Shown here: in pieces, positions 36,566 through 47,599 of the stretch | How positions within the stretch are numbered: position 1 is the first letter of the stretch | How the letters are laid out: every line of letters begins with the position of its first letter | Origin: Mallotus nudiflorus | Lineage: Eukaryota; Streptophyta; Magnoliopsida; Malpighiales; Euphorbiaceae | NCBI GenBank assembly: GCA_947683625.1 | Contig: CANTUR010000046.1 | Coordinates: 2,213,501 to 2,277,500, forward strand | DNA length: 64,000 bases | Direction: 5' to 3' | Made by a program: the position numbers and the translations under genes | Notes under the pieces: model-generated | Databases searched by the model: none | Seen by the model: only the letters and a program-made list of their open reading frames with translations | What the model was told of the DNA's origin: nothing

Positions 36566-37049
36566 GAAAAAACACAAACATCAATAGGAATTGGTCTCAT
36601 AGAGCTGATTTTAAGCTTTCATGTTTTGTTTCCTTTCTAGTACTTATGCATTATAAATAAAATAGAACATGTAATGTTAAAACAAAAATTCAATTTCAAG
36701 AGGATTCACTAATTAGGGTCAAAATGAGTACATTTATTACATCACCTAATATAACTCCTGTTATCAAATAGTCCTTTCAGATTTTCTAGCTGAATATTTT
36801 TCTCTCTCATTTATTTACCCTAATTTTTGCCTGACTAGCCCTTTGCGAGTTTTCCAGCCAACGAGAAGATCTCTTTTATTTTTATTCCCTAATTTTTTCC
36901 TACTTACCCTTTATGGGTTTTCTGAATAGCAGGAATGTCCTAACTTTTTCCTGACTAGCCTTTTCAGGTTTTCTAATCAGCAGACTTTATTTTCTTTATA
37001 CTACTTTTATTTTATTTTTTTACAGGTAGTATTTCTTAAGGCAATCAGG
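36566..37049. other. L4 spacer between the two convergent ORFs
   Basis: Contains repeated short blocks of the form CCTAATTTTTGCCTGACTAG, CCCTTTGCGAGTTTTC, near 36826-36990 (three imperfect copies). It separates the ends of pol and the antisense ORF. Confidence 0.55.
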
Positions 37050-38110
37050 GTTAACAAGCTCTATGAATTCATTTCCTTCTAGATCTGATATTTTTACAGC
37101 TCCTTTAGGCAGAACCGATTTAACTAAATACAATCCTTCCCAGTTTGGTTTGAACTTTCCTCTCGAATCAAATACCACTGCTTTGGACTATTTTAACACT
37201 ATGTCCCCAACTTTTATCTTTCCAAGCTTAACCTTCTTGTTGAATGATCTTGCTATTATCCTCTGATATATCTGAGTGTGAAACAAAGCATTCATCCTTT
37301 TCTCGTCTAAAGATGCAAGGTGATCATATATCTTTTGTGCCCATTCACTCTCAGGTGTTCTAGCTTCTATAACTACTCTCAAGGATTTTATCTCTATTTC
37401 TATTGGCAAGACTGCTTCACAATCATATACTAAAGAGAATGGAGTTTGACCTGTGACTATTATAGTTATAGTCCTATATCCCCCACAAAGCAAAAGGAAG
37501 AAACTCATCCCAATCTTTGTAAGTCTAGACTATTTTAGAGAGGATTTTCTTGACATTTTTATTAGCTGATTCTACTGCTCCATTGGCTTGAGGACGATAT
37601 GATGAAGACTTATGATGTTCAATCCCATACTTCTGCAATAATTCCATTATTTTTGCCTGAAATTAGACACCATTATCTGTCATAATGTGATGTGGAACCC
37701 CGTACCTACAGATAAGGCTTTTCTCGATGAACCATGCCATCTATTTTGCTTTCATAGCATTGAAGGATTCGGCCTCTACCCATTTAGAGAAGTAATCTAT
37801 TGCCATGACTATTTACTTATGCCCATTTGATGTTATCAGCCTCATTTCTCCTATAATGTGAATTCCCCATACTACAAAGGGCCAAGGTGACGATAAGCTA
37901 TTTAGTATCATAGGAGGTAGATGGTTAAGATTTCCATGAATCTAGCACTGATGACACTGTCTCACTTTTTTTATGCAATCCTTTTCCATACTCATCCAAT
38001 AATGCCCTTGCCTGAGCACCTTCTTTGCTAAGATCATCCCATTAATGTGAGAACCACAAGCTCCTGCATGAATTTATTTCATTACCTCTTCAGCTTCATC
38101 TTTCTTGAGA
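37050..38110 (-). pseudogene. L4 integrase
   Basis: On the minus strand the zinc-finger end and core run from about 38110 to 37050. The first catalytic position reads VVWGIHIIGEM near 37860, where a GMD/GLD-type Asp is expected, so Asp is replaced by His. The second Asp is kept in MTDNG near 37680, and the Glu is kept in ANGAVESANKNVKKIL near 37575. The C-terminal part (37188-37508) carries TPFSLVYDCEAVLPIEIEIK and ends GKIKVGDIVLK. Several stops occur. The product would be a Ty3-gypsy integrase inserting cDNA, but loss of the triad Asp makes it inactive. Confidence 0.88.
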
Positions 38111-38169
38111 GAACCACAAGCTCCTGCATGAGTTTATTTCATTACCTCTTCAGCTTCATCTTTCTTGAG
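38050..38169. repeat. 60-bp perfect-looking tandem duplication inside pol
   Basis: GAGAACCACAAGCTCCTGCA starts both 60-base copies (38050-38109, 38110-38169). I see one difference (AATTT against AGTTT). The length keeps the reading frame (20 codons). It is much cleaner than the surrounding decay, so it is recent or an assembly artefact. Confidence 0.85.
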
Positions 38170-38890
38170 ACATCTGAGCTGCATTCCATTCGGCATTCTT
38201 TTATATAATACTCCATCATGACTTGCATAGTTATATACAAGAACACAAAGAGCATATCTCTCTTTAAAGGTCACTTCATCAAGATACTTTCTTTCTTCGA
38301 TAAACCTCTGAATATTATAAAACCATGGCTTCTCTTTAGGCCTTATTTGAACACTCATAATCTGTTCTCCTCCATAACATGGAGCTCTTGATTTCATAAT
38401 TACCAAAGGCTTCATAGTTGATCCTATCACACTATCCCACATTAAAGAGAGTGTTGCTAATGCATCTACCATCTGATTGTCATCTCTTGACAAATGGAAA
38501 AAGAGACATTTATTGAAGTTCTTTATTAAAGCTTTCAAATAGCGTATATATGGTTTCAGCTTTGCTCTTTCACTTCCCATTCCTCATTAGCTTGGCTAAC
38601 TACTAACATTGCATCCCCGTAAACTACCAATTCTTTTGCCCCAGCTGCTAGAGCTACTTCAATTTCGTAGATGCATGCCTTATACTCAGCCATATTGCTT
38701 ATTACCTTAAAGTCTAATTTCTTATCCATTGGTACAGTCTCTCCTCTTGCATGATAAGAATTACTCTTAATCTCCTCTATTGTTTACAACCCCATCAAAG
38801 TAAAGCTTCACTCTTAATGCTCTATGATTGCTAAGTTCTCATCTGAAAACTCTAAATTCCACTGTTTATCACCCCCTCTATTGCATTCTA
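38170..38890 (-). pseudogene. L4 second RNase H (aRNH) and linker to integrase
   Basis: Minus-strand 38134-38580 contains FFHLSRDDNQMVDALATLSL, matching the H-R-EN--ADALA-L end of the archaeal-type second RNase H found in Tat/Ogre elements. The N-terminal part (38580-38890) is more decayed and includes an AEYKACIYEIEVALAAGAKE-like stretch and GDAMLVVSQ. After RNase H the frame continues through a linker (EKPWFYNIQRFIEERKYLDE) into the integrase zinc finger. The domain is diagnostic for the Tat lineage. Confidence 0.85.
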
Positions 38891-40130
38891 AGCTAGGAAT
38901 TCTGCTACTGCCCTTCCCTTGATGAATTTTATGGTGATGTATTCTATATCAAACTTAGTTAGAAGTACTAACCATTGAGACATTCTTTCAGTCAAAGCAG
39001 GCGCCTGAAATAAGTACCTTAAGGGATTTATCTTTGAAATAGCTTGAACCTTATAGGACTCGAAGTAATGCCTCAATTTCCTTGTTGCCCAGATCATGAC
39101 CAAATATTTCTTCTCTACCAAGTCATAATTTTCCTCATATGATAGGAACTTTTTGTTGAGATAATACACTACATGCTATATCCCTTCTAGTCCTTCTTGT
39201 GCTAGCATTGCCCCCATTGCATTTTCCTCTAAGGCCAAGTATAGGATCAATGGCTTATCTTGCCTCAGTGGCTTAAGTATAGGTAGATTGGTGAGATATT
39301 CTTTAATCATTTCAAATGCCTTCTGATAATCATCGTTCCACTTTATTGGCTAGTTTTTCCTTAAGAGTTTAAAGATAGGATCACAAATATTAGTAAGCTT
39401 TGTGATAAACCTACTAATATATTGTAACTTGCCAATAAATCTTCTTACTTATTTTTCTGTCTTTGGTGTCAACATTTCCTGAATAGCTTTCACTTTATTT
39501 GGATCCACTTCAATTCCTTGGCTGCTAACTATATGCCTTTATTATTTTTCTTGAAGTAACCCTAAAAATGCACTTCTTCAGGTTGAGCCTCAAATTGTAC
39601 CTCTTAATTTGAGCCAAGAACTTATCCAGAGCTTTAAAGTGTCCCTCTCTTATTTCTGACTTGACCATTATATCATTTATATATACCTCCACTTCCTTAT
39701 GAATCATGTTATAGAAAAGAGCGGTGGTTGCCCTTTGATATGTTGCACCTGCATTCTTTAACCCAAAAGGCATAACCTTATAGCAATATGTCTCCCATTC
39801 TATTATGAAAGCTATCTTAATCTTATCCATAACTACCATTACTATCTGATTATACCCAGAGAACCCATCCATGAAGGAGTACATTACACTTCACGTCGCA
39901 CTATCCACTATTACATTGATGTGAGGTAAATGGAAGTCATCCTTTGGACATGATTTGTTTAGATCCCTAAAATCAACACATATACACACTTTGCCATTTT
40001 TCTTAGGTACCAACACTATGTTTGCTAAGTATTGAGGATAATCTACTACTTCTAGAAAGTTAGCCTGGATTTGTTTAGCAATTTCCTCTCTTATCTTTTC
40101 AGTCCACTTTAGTTTTAGCTTGCGTAGTTT
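38891..40130 (-). pseudogene. L4 reverse transcriptase and first RNase H
   Basis: RT core at 39525-39884 has MDGFSGYNQI, PFGLKNAGATYQRA and the active-site motif YINDIMVKS in place of YVDDM, losing one catalytic Asp. Its upstream end (39890-40130) includes the DLN and P-PHID/LPHINVIVD-type stretch in broken frames. RNase H at 38888-39169 begins MYYLNKKFLSYEENYDLVEK and runs to KFDIEYITIKFIKGRAVAEF. Stops separate RT from RNase H. The fold and order are as in Ty3-gypsy pol. Confidence 0.9.
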
Positions 40131-40658
40131 TCACTTAATAGGTTTAATTTCTGGATGAGTAGGAATATGATGCTCTGCAATTTCCCTATCTAAACCTAGC
40201 ATATCCTCATAAGTCCAAGCAAAACCTACCTTTCTTTTTATTAATATTCTCTCAAAATTTTCCCTCTCTTCAAGAGCTGCCTCATGTGATATAGAAATGT
40301 TCTTTGGATTATCATTTGTGCCCATGTTAAATGAATCAAATTGAATTGAATTAATGTCAAACATGCATGAACGATCAAAGTTATATTGCACATAACTATC
40401 AGGATGCACATCACACAAGTAAGCAAAACTAGCATTCATATCATTAACCATGGAAAAAATAGAATTTTCATCCTCAAACAGACCAGATGTTATTACATCA
40501 ATTTCATTATAAAGAACATCAATAAAGCTATCACTAATTATAGGAGCTAAATCTTGGGGTGGCTCCTCTTCAGGTGGCAGACACAGTAGCTCTTTGACAG
40601 TAGCATTGCCCATCCTCTCAGTTGCCAGCTTCATCATTTCCTCTTTGTTGTCTTTCAC
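40131..40658 (-). pseudogene. L4 region between protease and RT
   Basis: This 175-codon open stretch is the longest in the window. It includes ERMGNATVKELLCLPPEEEP, a DMNASFAYLCDVH block, and RKVGFAWTYEDMLGLDREIA. FAWTYEDMPG-D--I--H is the conserved lead-in to RT in Tat elements, and the end HHIPTHPEIKPIK marks the start of the RT domain. L1 (50606-50893) and L2 (15885-16160) keep homologous pieces. Its biochemical role is unknown. Confidence 0.85.
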
Positions 40659-40903
40659 CAGGTTCTACACAATATGCTCCTTAAAGATCTCAAACCCAGG
40701 AACATCTCCTCCAGCAACACTGATTAATTCCTTAGCTCCTAAATAGTATTTGCCTTCCCCTAGCCTGATGAATTCTCACTTATCGACCCAACTTTCTTTG
40801 AGAGTTTCCTTTGTTTGGCATTAAACCTCTTTCTAGCTCTTTTTCTTATCAGCTTTGTTTCTTAAACATAACCTAAACCAGTTGTGTTGCCTTGACTTTT
40901 GAA

Positions 40904-41551
40904 CTATAAGAGACTAGGGCTTCCTTGCTCATTCTTCCCTAGCCCTTGACCAAGCCAATAATTTATACTCTCCATCGTTTTTGCTACTCTTGGATCCATT
41001 TCAATTCCATTAAATATCCCAGCAATTTGGAAACTAGAGGGTGCACACATTTGCTTCTGTTTGTCCAATATGGCTACCACAGTAGCATTGGTCTTGGCTT
41101 CTATAGTCACAACATCTCCTTCATGAGGGAATTTTATCTTTTGATGCACAGTTGAGGATACCCCTCCCAAAGCATTGAACCGTGGCCTTCCCAAAAATAA
41201 GGCATAAGTGACTGGAATATCCAACACAGTAAACTCAATAGTTGATTCCACAAGTCCTATTTTAACTAGAGCTTGAAATGTCGCCTCCATATTTCTAGTG
41301 CTATCATCATAATCTCTTATTATAAGATTTGAATCTGTTAAGTCTTCAACTTTCAAACCTAAGTTAGGTAGGATTTTCAAAGGACACATATTAATAGCAG
41401 AACCATCATCAACCATAGCAAAATTAGTTCTCTTTCCCCTTATCTCAGTTGGGATAAATAAAGCCTTATTATGGTTTCTCCCTTCTAAAGGCGGGTCACC
41501 ATCTGAGAACATTATTAGCCCATGTTTCTTTTCTATAACCTTCACTACCAT
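40904..41551 (-). pseudogene. L4 aspartic protease region
   Basis: A 215-codon frame contains IRGKRTNFAMVDDGSAINMC; DDGSA stands at the place of the retropepsin D-S/T-G triad, with the Asp and Gly still present. It continues with CPLKILPNLGLKVEDL and an LFLGRPRFNALGGVSSTVHQ segment, the I-LGRPW-H---AV-S--H pattern of gypsy proteases. It ends in a G-patch-like GLGKNEQG. It would cleave the gag-pol polyprotein. This part of L4 is the least damaged. L1 and L2 lack any counterpart. Confidence 0.85.
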
Positions 41552-41870
41552 AGTCTCAGGTGTGGCTGATGTTACAATGTTTATGTTTGATAGAGCTTTA
41601 ACAAGAGCTCTTTTATGCCTACCTGACTACATCAGTAATTCCCAAATGCTGACATTTGCCTTAGCCTTCTTCAGTTGTTCTAGAATTAGATCCTTTTTCT
41701 AATCTTCCTCTACTTCAGTATCTTTTATTTCCTCTCTTTCTACGACTCTCTCAGTTTTATTTTTAACTACTTTATAATTCTTTCCACTTCTAATGACATG
41801 ATTCACCTTAGAATCATCACTCTAGACATCGAGACCACCTGGGCTTTCTTCATCAGAGTCATACTAGATG

Positions 41871-43850
41871 TCAACAACTCCAATGATTCGATCTCTTTTC
41901 CCATCTTTCTATACTTCCACCATGCATGTTTCTTTCTCCTTTAACTCTTCCATATTGAGCTTGCCTAAGTGTCAATAGATCTTCAACTCCCTCTCGAGAC
42001 TGCTTGAGAGCTAAAGGTCTTTTATCATCTCCAAACTTGTCACCCCATCCTGTAGGCACAATTTCTTCAATGCGTATATCAGCTTAAGTGGGCTTAGAGT
42101 AAAATACTTTGTAATCAAACTTGCTTAAAGGTTGTCCCAGTAAATCTCCTCTCTATGGTTGCTCAGGAGTTTCAGGTTCTTTCTCTACCTTCATTAGCTT
42201 ATCATCAAACTTATCACCCTAACCTGATAGCTCAATTGATTCAATAGGAATACCAGTAGAGGGTGGTTTGGAATATAACATTTTATAATCAAATTTTCCT
42301 AAGGGCTATCCCAGTAAATCCTCTACTCCTCTAAAGGTATCAAGAGATTCTCCATTAGCTGTAGGGTTTAGGCTTTCAAAGGAGTTTAGCACTTCTTATT
42401 TGCTAACCCCTGAATTGATCATCATGGTGGCTGGTGGTGGAACATTTTGATAGTCTGGGAAAGGGTTATTTCTAGTGTTTGGGTTAGAGTTGGACTTTTC
42501 AGGGTCTGTGACTTTTCTAGAATCTATCAGGTTTTGGATCTTATGTTTTAGGAAGATACAGTTGTTTATGGAATGGCCAACAGCTTGGCGGAATTTACAG
42601 TAACTGTTAGGGTCAAAACCGGGGACATTTGGGTTTGATGGCTCAGAAAAGGTTAAGCGTTAAAGTAGGCCTTTTTGGATTAATCATTCTAGGACTTTGA
42701 AGAGTGGTTAATTAAAGTTGGAGAATCTTTAGGGTTGTTGAACTGCACATACCTCCACAACTCAACTAGTTTCCTTGTTGTGTGCCCCCAATTAAGTAAT
42801 TTTGGGTTTCGGTGTTTCTAGCATTTCTCTTCTTCTAACTCTCAATCTCTTATGCTTGCAGACCATCATTATACAGGTCTATGAATGTTTTAGGGTTCAT
42901 CATTTGCAATCTCTTGACCAGATTAGGTGATGCATTACGGACTATCATCCTAACCTAATCCTTCTTAGTCAGCTTGTTCTTCATCAGTCCTACCTTATTC
43001 ATGAACTTGGTAAGGAAATCAAAGAAGGATTCATTGGGTTTTTACTTTGTCAGCTCTCAGTCTCTGATACACACTTCTAGTCTAGTGCTATAATCATATT
43101 ATTTTAAAAAGGTAGTACATAATTCCTTCTAATAAGCCCGAACTAATTTTTCCAACCCATGATACCAGTTTACAGTCGTTCCCTCTAAAGATAGTACAAA
43201 TAGCCTAGTAACTACTGCTAATAGTGCCTTAATAGTGCTCATAGTTTTTGTGTATTAGCTGAGATGAATCCTCAGATCTCCTCTCCCATCAAATTTCTGT
43301 AGTTGAGGCATCTTGAATTTTTCAGGCAGCTTATCTCCCTCTATTTGTAGCATGTCATCAAAGTCGAATGAGTACTCCATTCCTTGTCCTCTAATTAGCT
43401 CTTCCATCTTGGACATTTTCTGAGTCAGTGCTTGCATCTGCTTAGACTCATGATCAAGTGATTCCCTCTTCGCCTTCTCTACCATTTAGTTCTCGACATC
43501 CTCTAGTCTCACATCAGTAGCAAGTATATTTATAGCAATAGGTTGCCCCTAACATTATTAGCAACAAGTGGAGTGCCAACAACAGGCGGAGGAGCTACAG
43601 CAACATGTGCAGCTCCTACAACAGGTGTTTGTTCAATAATAAGCGGTCGTTCAATAGCAGGTGGTGGTATGACAATAGGTTGCACAAGTCCGGCCAAAGC
43701 CTGCCTCAGTTCATATTGTATCATAGCTCTCATGTCCTCTAGGGTCCACATCTCTAGTTGTTGTTCCATTTCTGTCTATTCAGTCTAAGTTAGTTTAGCT
43801 TCTAGGTAAAGTAGGTTGATAAGACTCTTCTCCAGTTCTTGAAGGATCTC
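41871..43850 (-). pseudogene. L4 gag
   Basis: The N-terminal region has MEQQLEMWTLEDMRAMIQYE (from 43769) and a Pro/Val-rich linker. A helical segment (43255-43485) ends KMSKMEELIRGQGMEYSFDF, followed by KMPQLQKFDGRGDLRIHL, the K-P-L-KFDG-GDP--H pattern at the start of the retrotransposon gag core. The core downstream (42720-43250) is recognisable in broken frames, with KPNESFFDF-like, FMNKVGLMKNKL-like and NPKTFIDLYNDG-like stretches. The C-terminal part (41871-42400) includes GWGDKFGDDKRPLALKQSRE and a repeated FDYKVFYSKPPS-like unit (two copies near 42080-42120 and 42260-42300). Gag would form the particle. Confidence 0.82.
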
Positions 43851-44723
43851 TTAAGCTATTGACTTAGGGCTTAAATCTTGCTATGATTAATCTACTACCT
43901 TTCCATCCCCAGATACGAGAAGATCCAGGTGAATCTATGATGGCTACAAAATAAGGTATTAGTATAATGGATAAAATGCATGTATGTATGCATGATACAC
44001 ATAGCAAGCAAGCAAATAGCATGTAATAAGTATCAGGAAATCATCAACAGGCAACATGCAAGCATAAACCTTCCAACTTTATTCCTCCCACACACATATT
44101 TAGTGGCGAGTTTCTTTTCCTAGGATTTTTTATCTTAGCCTTAATATCAACAGGGGATATCAGGGACCAACGCACATGCCAAATCTCTCTTAAAGCAATA
44201 AAGCATAGAAATAACATTTCTAGGTATAAAGGTTTATCCCAATCATCATTACCCTAAAGGGCTTCAAAAGTATGGGCTTGGGCTTTTATAGATAGAAATA
44301 CCTCATGGTAAAAATCATACAAGCAATTTGGGTAGATCGTAGGGGAAGTAACTAAGCCATTATATGTGGTTGGAGTTTGGTGAAATGGTCAACGTTCCCT
44401 TAGCAAGATGCCCTCCATTATGGACATTAAGTTACAAGTTAAAGTCAGAGGGGCCCGGCATCCTTTACTAACTCGAGAGAAGATTACCCCCCCTTTAGGA
44501 CTTAGGTTACAAACTCTAGTCAGATGAGCTCGATAATCTCTCTTAAACTGAGTTAAGGCTAAGAGTGATGGTTAGCCAATTTACAACTCCATGAAGCTAG
44601 TGGAATCATGGAATCATAAATAAACGCCATCGGTTTAATAGGGACATGCAGAATGAATACAAAAATGAAATAATAATCAATAAAATAATTCTAAAGAACA
44701 CAAGTAGAATCAGTATTTCTTAA
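43851..44723 (-). other. L4 5' leader
   Basis: Closely parallels the L2 leader (17933-18848), including GGGGATATCAG, GCCAAATCTCTC and ACCCCCCCTTTAGGACTTA blocks, with no shared ORF. Confidence 0.6.
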
Positions 44724-44741
44724 CTCCAGTGGAGTCACTAC
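44724..44741 (-). other. L4 primer binding site (tRNA-Arg type)
   Basis: Minus strand GTAGTGACTCCACTGGAG abuts the 5' LTR. It differs from the L2 site GTGGCGACTCC by transitions. Confidence 0.78.
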
Positions 44742-46826
44742 TATAGACGGCGGGGTTTAGCATACATCCAAGATTTTAGCAACCGCAACACTGTTTAGGC
44801 TCAGGGCCTTAGGGAACACACTACTATGCCACAAAGTCATAGCGTGGAGATGAGGAGTTGCCACCTAGGGTAATAACTAGGACAATTCGATTAGTGGTAC
44901 TTGATTCTCTAAAACAAAGTTAGCACCACAACTAGGAGATTCTAGGAATGGAATACTAACTTCTCTTTGTTTCATGTTCATTTAGAATTACGTTATAAAT
45001 TATTACTTCATTCTCTAATTACATGCAATTTTATGAAACCTATTTGAACATCCATCTAACCCTAAGGCATCTAGTCAATAAAATTACACATAAAAATGCA
45101 TTCAAGTGCACCATCCCTAAGTCTAAACTATATTAATTTTATAGAAAGTTAGCTAGATTTACACTTTTTATTTACAAATGAAATGGACTAAAGGTGGGCC
45201 TATATTTTAATTAGTGAGCTTAATTCTACTTGTTTTAATTATCTAAAAGTGGGCCTAAATCTATAAGTTTTAAAGAAATTGGATTTTATAAGTGGGCTTA
45301 GTCTAACTTGATTTTATTTTAAGTGAAATGTGGGTCTATGTCTATTTATTTTAAAGGAAATGAAATTAAATGGGCTGAGCTAAGTCTAAATTAATTTTAG
45401 TTAAAAAAAATGAGCCTAAGTCTAAATTAACCTAATGGGCCTAAATTGATTTTAATTAATTAATTAATTAACCTAAAACATTTATAAACCTATTTTAAGT
45501 GAATTGGACCAAATCGTGGGCTTGGGGCCCAAATAATTAAAAGACCAAAAAAATAAAAGCCAAACAAAAAATCATAACAAAATCATATCAAACACAAAAT
45601 TTATATGATTTTCTAAAAAACCTAAATCAATTACATGCAAACCCTAATTTAATATTACCATTATTGATTTTAATTGATTTTTACCCAGTGAAACCCTAAT
45701 TACTAATCAATTTTAGTGAAAAGAATTAGAATTCCACTATTTTCCCATTATTGGGGCTATTACAACCTCTAGTACAGAGAATTAAAAGAAAATTAATTAC
45801 AACCCATAAGCAATAAATGAATAAATAACATAGAGAAATAAAAAAATCCTAAATCCTACGGGAGTTTTACAGACTTTAGTCCATGGCATTCCATGGATTC
45901 TTCGATAGTTACTGCCAAAAAATCATATATCTCTAACCTCACCTCCAGAGCATCACAGGACATCAATCAAAATAAAAAAAAATTAATCAGTAATGAATCA
46001 ATAAAAATAAAGAAATAAAATTAAAATAAAGGAAAAGAAAAGAGTAGAAGATGCAGTTAGATGGCCCCTCAAACTATGATTTTCACCGTTTGGAACTGAC
46101 TCTGTTGCTTTTCTTCTTGATTTCCTGGACTTTAAAAATGTCTATTTTCTTTTAAAAAGAAAAAGTTCCTTTGAAATCCTGTAGTAGAAGGTTTTTTTTT
46201 TTTTGCTTTCTGCATTAATTTTTTTCTCTCAAAATTTTTTTTGAAAACCCTAGCCTCTCTAGTACCTTCATCTCTCTATTCCTTTCTTTCCTTTTTATCC
46301 TCCACTAACAACTCTCGTGATCATAGCACTGTTAACCTCTTGTGTGATCACAGGAGTGCTCTATTTTCTTTTTTTAAATCAAAATCAAGATAAATGGATT
46401 TCAAAAAAGATACACGTAATGCACGCGTATTGTACATGGAACATATTACAATTAATTTCTTTATTAATTTTGGACCAATCAGAAAAATGAAAAAAAAAAC
46501 TGAAAAAAGGACATAAAATACTAAAAAAATACAAAATGTCTCATAATGCCGACCGGCATTTGGCAAATGCTGACTGGAATTAGGCAAATGTCGATCGGTA
46601 TTAGCTAAATGCTTACTAGCATTTTGCTTAACGGTCCCGAAAAATTTAAATTTTTTTTTTAAAAAATTTTAAAATCAAGATTTTGCAATTAGGTTCAGAA
46701 AAACATTACAATTTAGTCCTTGAAATCTCAAATTTCAACACGAGAGATCAATTTCTTGATTAATTTTTCATCTTCAGGGCTTTTATCGCACTATGCACAA
46801 TTGCATCATGAAATCGGGTGCTTACA
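44742..46826 (-). repeat. L4 5' LTR (right copy)
   Basis: Starts TATAGACGGCGG (decayed from TGTA) and ends ATCGGGTGCTTACA. Pairs with 30066-32170. Confidence 0.94.
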
Positions 46827-46831
46827 CCAAG
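46827..46831. repeat. L4 target site duplication, right
   Basis: CCAAG, equal to the unoccupied site in the L3 left LTR. Confidence 0.65.
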
Positions 46832-46956
46832 ATAATCATACTTCATTTTAACTTCCAATGGAGTCCTAACTTATACACACTTAAATAAACAAATTAAATG
46901 CTCAAAATTAAGTTTGTTAAGATCAAAATTAAGATTGATTATTGCTAAGGTCAACA
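46827..46956 (-). repeat. L3 5' LTR, outer 130 bp
   Basis: Continues the L3 LTR after L4: AAGATAATCATACTTCA through CTAAGGTCAACA, matching 22482-22612 of the left copy. Confidence 0.93.
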
Positions 46957-46961
46957 CCTAC
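46957..46961. repeat. L3 target site duplication, right
   Basis: CCTAC, identical to 20927-20931. Confidence 0.92.
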
Positions 46962-47031
46962 TTATAACGTTTTCATCATTAGAGTCCTTTATCGCATTCA
47001 TATTTTATTATCCCAAAATTGGGTGTTTACA
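46962..47031 (-). repeat. L2 5' LTR, outer 70 bp
   Basis: TTATAACGTTTTCATCATT through CCCAAAATTGGGTGTTTACA, matching the last 70 bases of the left L2 LTR. Confidence 0.92.
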
Positions 47032-47036
47032 GACCC
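47032..47036. repeat. L2 target site duplication, right
   Basis: GACCC, identical to 9419-9423. Confidence 0.93.
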
Positions 47037-47081
47037 GTTGAGGAGGGCGACGATGACAATGGGGATAGGGATAAGTCATGA
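47037..47081 (+). pseudogene. L1 antisense ORF, terminal fragment
   Basis: GTTGAGGAGGGCGACGATGA and on to a TGA stop at 47079-47081. It joins in frame to GGCGAGGACCC at 9413-9423, giving an acidic C-terminal tail (EEGDDDNGDRD) for the PMD-like protein. The in-frame join is strong support for the L2 boundary. Confidence 0.8.
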
Positions 47082-47599
47082 ATTCCCCCTCCCTTATTCT
47101 TTCTTACTGTAATGATGATTCCTGAATATTTGAGATGCATTATTACTTTACTTATTATTTTAATTCTTCTGATATTTATATGGTCTTCTTTTCATCCTTT
47201 ATCTAGTTGTCGTGCTGTCACAATGAATACAAGGAAAGATAAAATACAATAGCAATGAAATTTAAAATAGAAATAAATACAACTCCAAAAGAAAGAAACA
47301 TTACATCAAAATGGGAATATTACATCATAGAAAGATATGAATTCTAAGATGTAGATTTCATACTTACTTGTATGAGGTATATATTGATTCAGCCATTTAC
47401 TTATTAACATGTGCAATATTTGACATCCTTTCATTTGTATAAGATAACATTTAGCATGAGTATAGTTGCAAATAAGATAATTCAAAATGACAGTACCCCT
47501 ATCCTTAATTAGCCATCTTGAGTTTTCTAATTAAGTATTTTACCTCTTGTTTTTTTATTGTTTTTTTTTTTACAAATAGTATCACTTGAGACAATCAAC
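47082..47599. other. L1 spacer between convergent ORFs
   Basis: AT-rich; GTTTTCTAATTAAGTATTTT near 47523 resembles the spacer repeats of L4 near 36840-36990. No gene seen. Confidence 0.45.

Larger units (their letters stand above)
30066..46826 (-). mobile_element. L4: Tat-clade gypsy element with antisense PMD ORF
   Basis: LTRs at 30066-32170 and 44742-46826 (2105 and 2085 bp) bracket a complete domain set on the minus strand: gag, protease, RT, RNase H, second RNase H and integrase, followed by a plus-strand PMD-like ORF. The primer site GTAGTGACTCCACTGGAG derives from GTGGCGACTCC, and the polypurine tract is AAAGGGGGGCAAT. Total 16.8 kb. Catalytic residues are lost in RT and integrase, so the copy is dead. 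The layout fits the Tat lineage with an antisense extra ORF (Retand-type). Confidence 0.93.
20932..46956 (-). mobile_element. L3: Ty1-copia (SIRE-like) retrotransposon
   Basis: The left LTR (20932-22612) pairs with a right LTR (28514-30065 plus 46827-46956) interrupted by L4. The primer site TTAGTATCAGAGC is a one-base variant of the initiator-Met site TTGGTATCAGAGC. The polypurine tract AAAAAAGGGGAAGAT abuts the 3' LTR. The order gag, integrase, RT, RNase H on the minus strand is diagnostic of copia, as integrase precedes RT. RT motifs such as TKWVFRNK and DETFAPVARLE and LTRs of about 1.7 kb point to the SIRE/Maximus lineage. About 9.3 kb is its own sequence. No env-like ORF is seen downstream of RNase H. 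Confidence 0.92.
9424..47031 (-). mobile_element. L2: pol-deleted Tat-clade gypsy element
   Basis: The left LTR (9424-11562) pairs with a right LTR split in two (18867-20931 and 46962-47031) by the L3 insertion. A perfect GACCC duplication flanks it. The primer site (minus strand GTGGCGACTCCATTGGGG) lies by the right LTR, and the polypurine tract AAAGGGGGGCAAA lies by the left LTR, so it runs on the minus strand. The own internal region is only 7.3 kb. Gag, a fragment upstream of RT and the end of the antisense ORF remain; protease, RT, both RNase H domains and integrase are missing. LTR, leader and gag are clearly related to L4, which serves as a nearby full-structure reference. Confidence 0.92.

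Noticed and set aside
37063..37266. 67-codon plus-strand frame
   Set aside because: Shadow of the minus-strand integrase C-terminal region.
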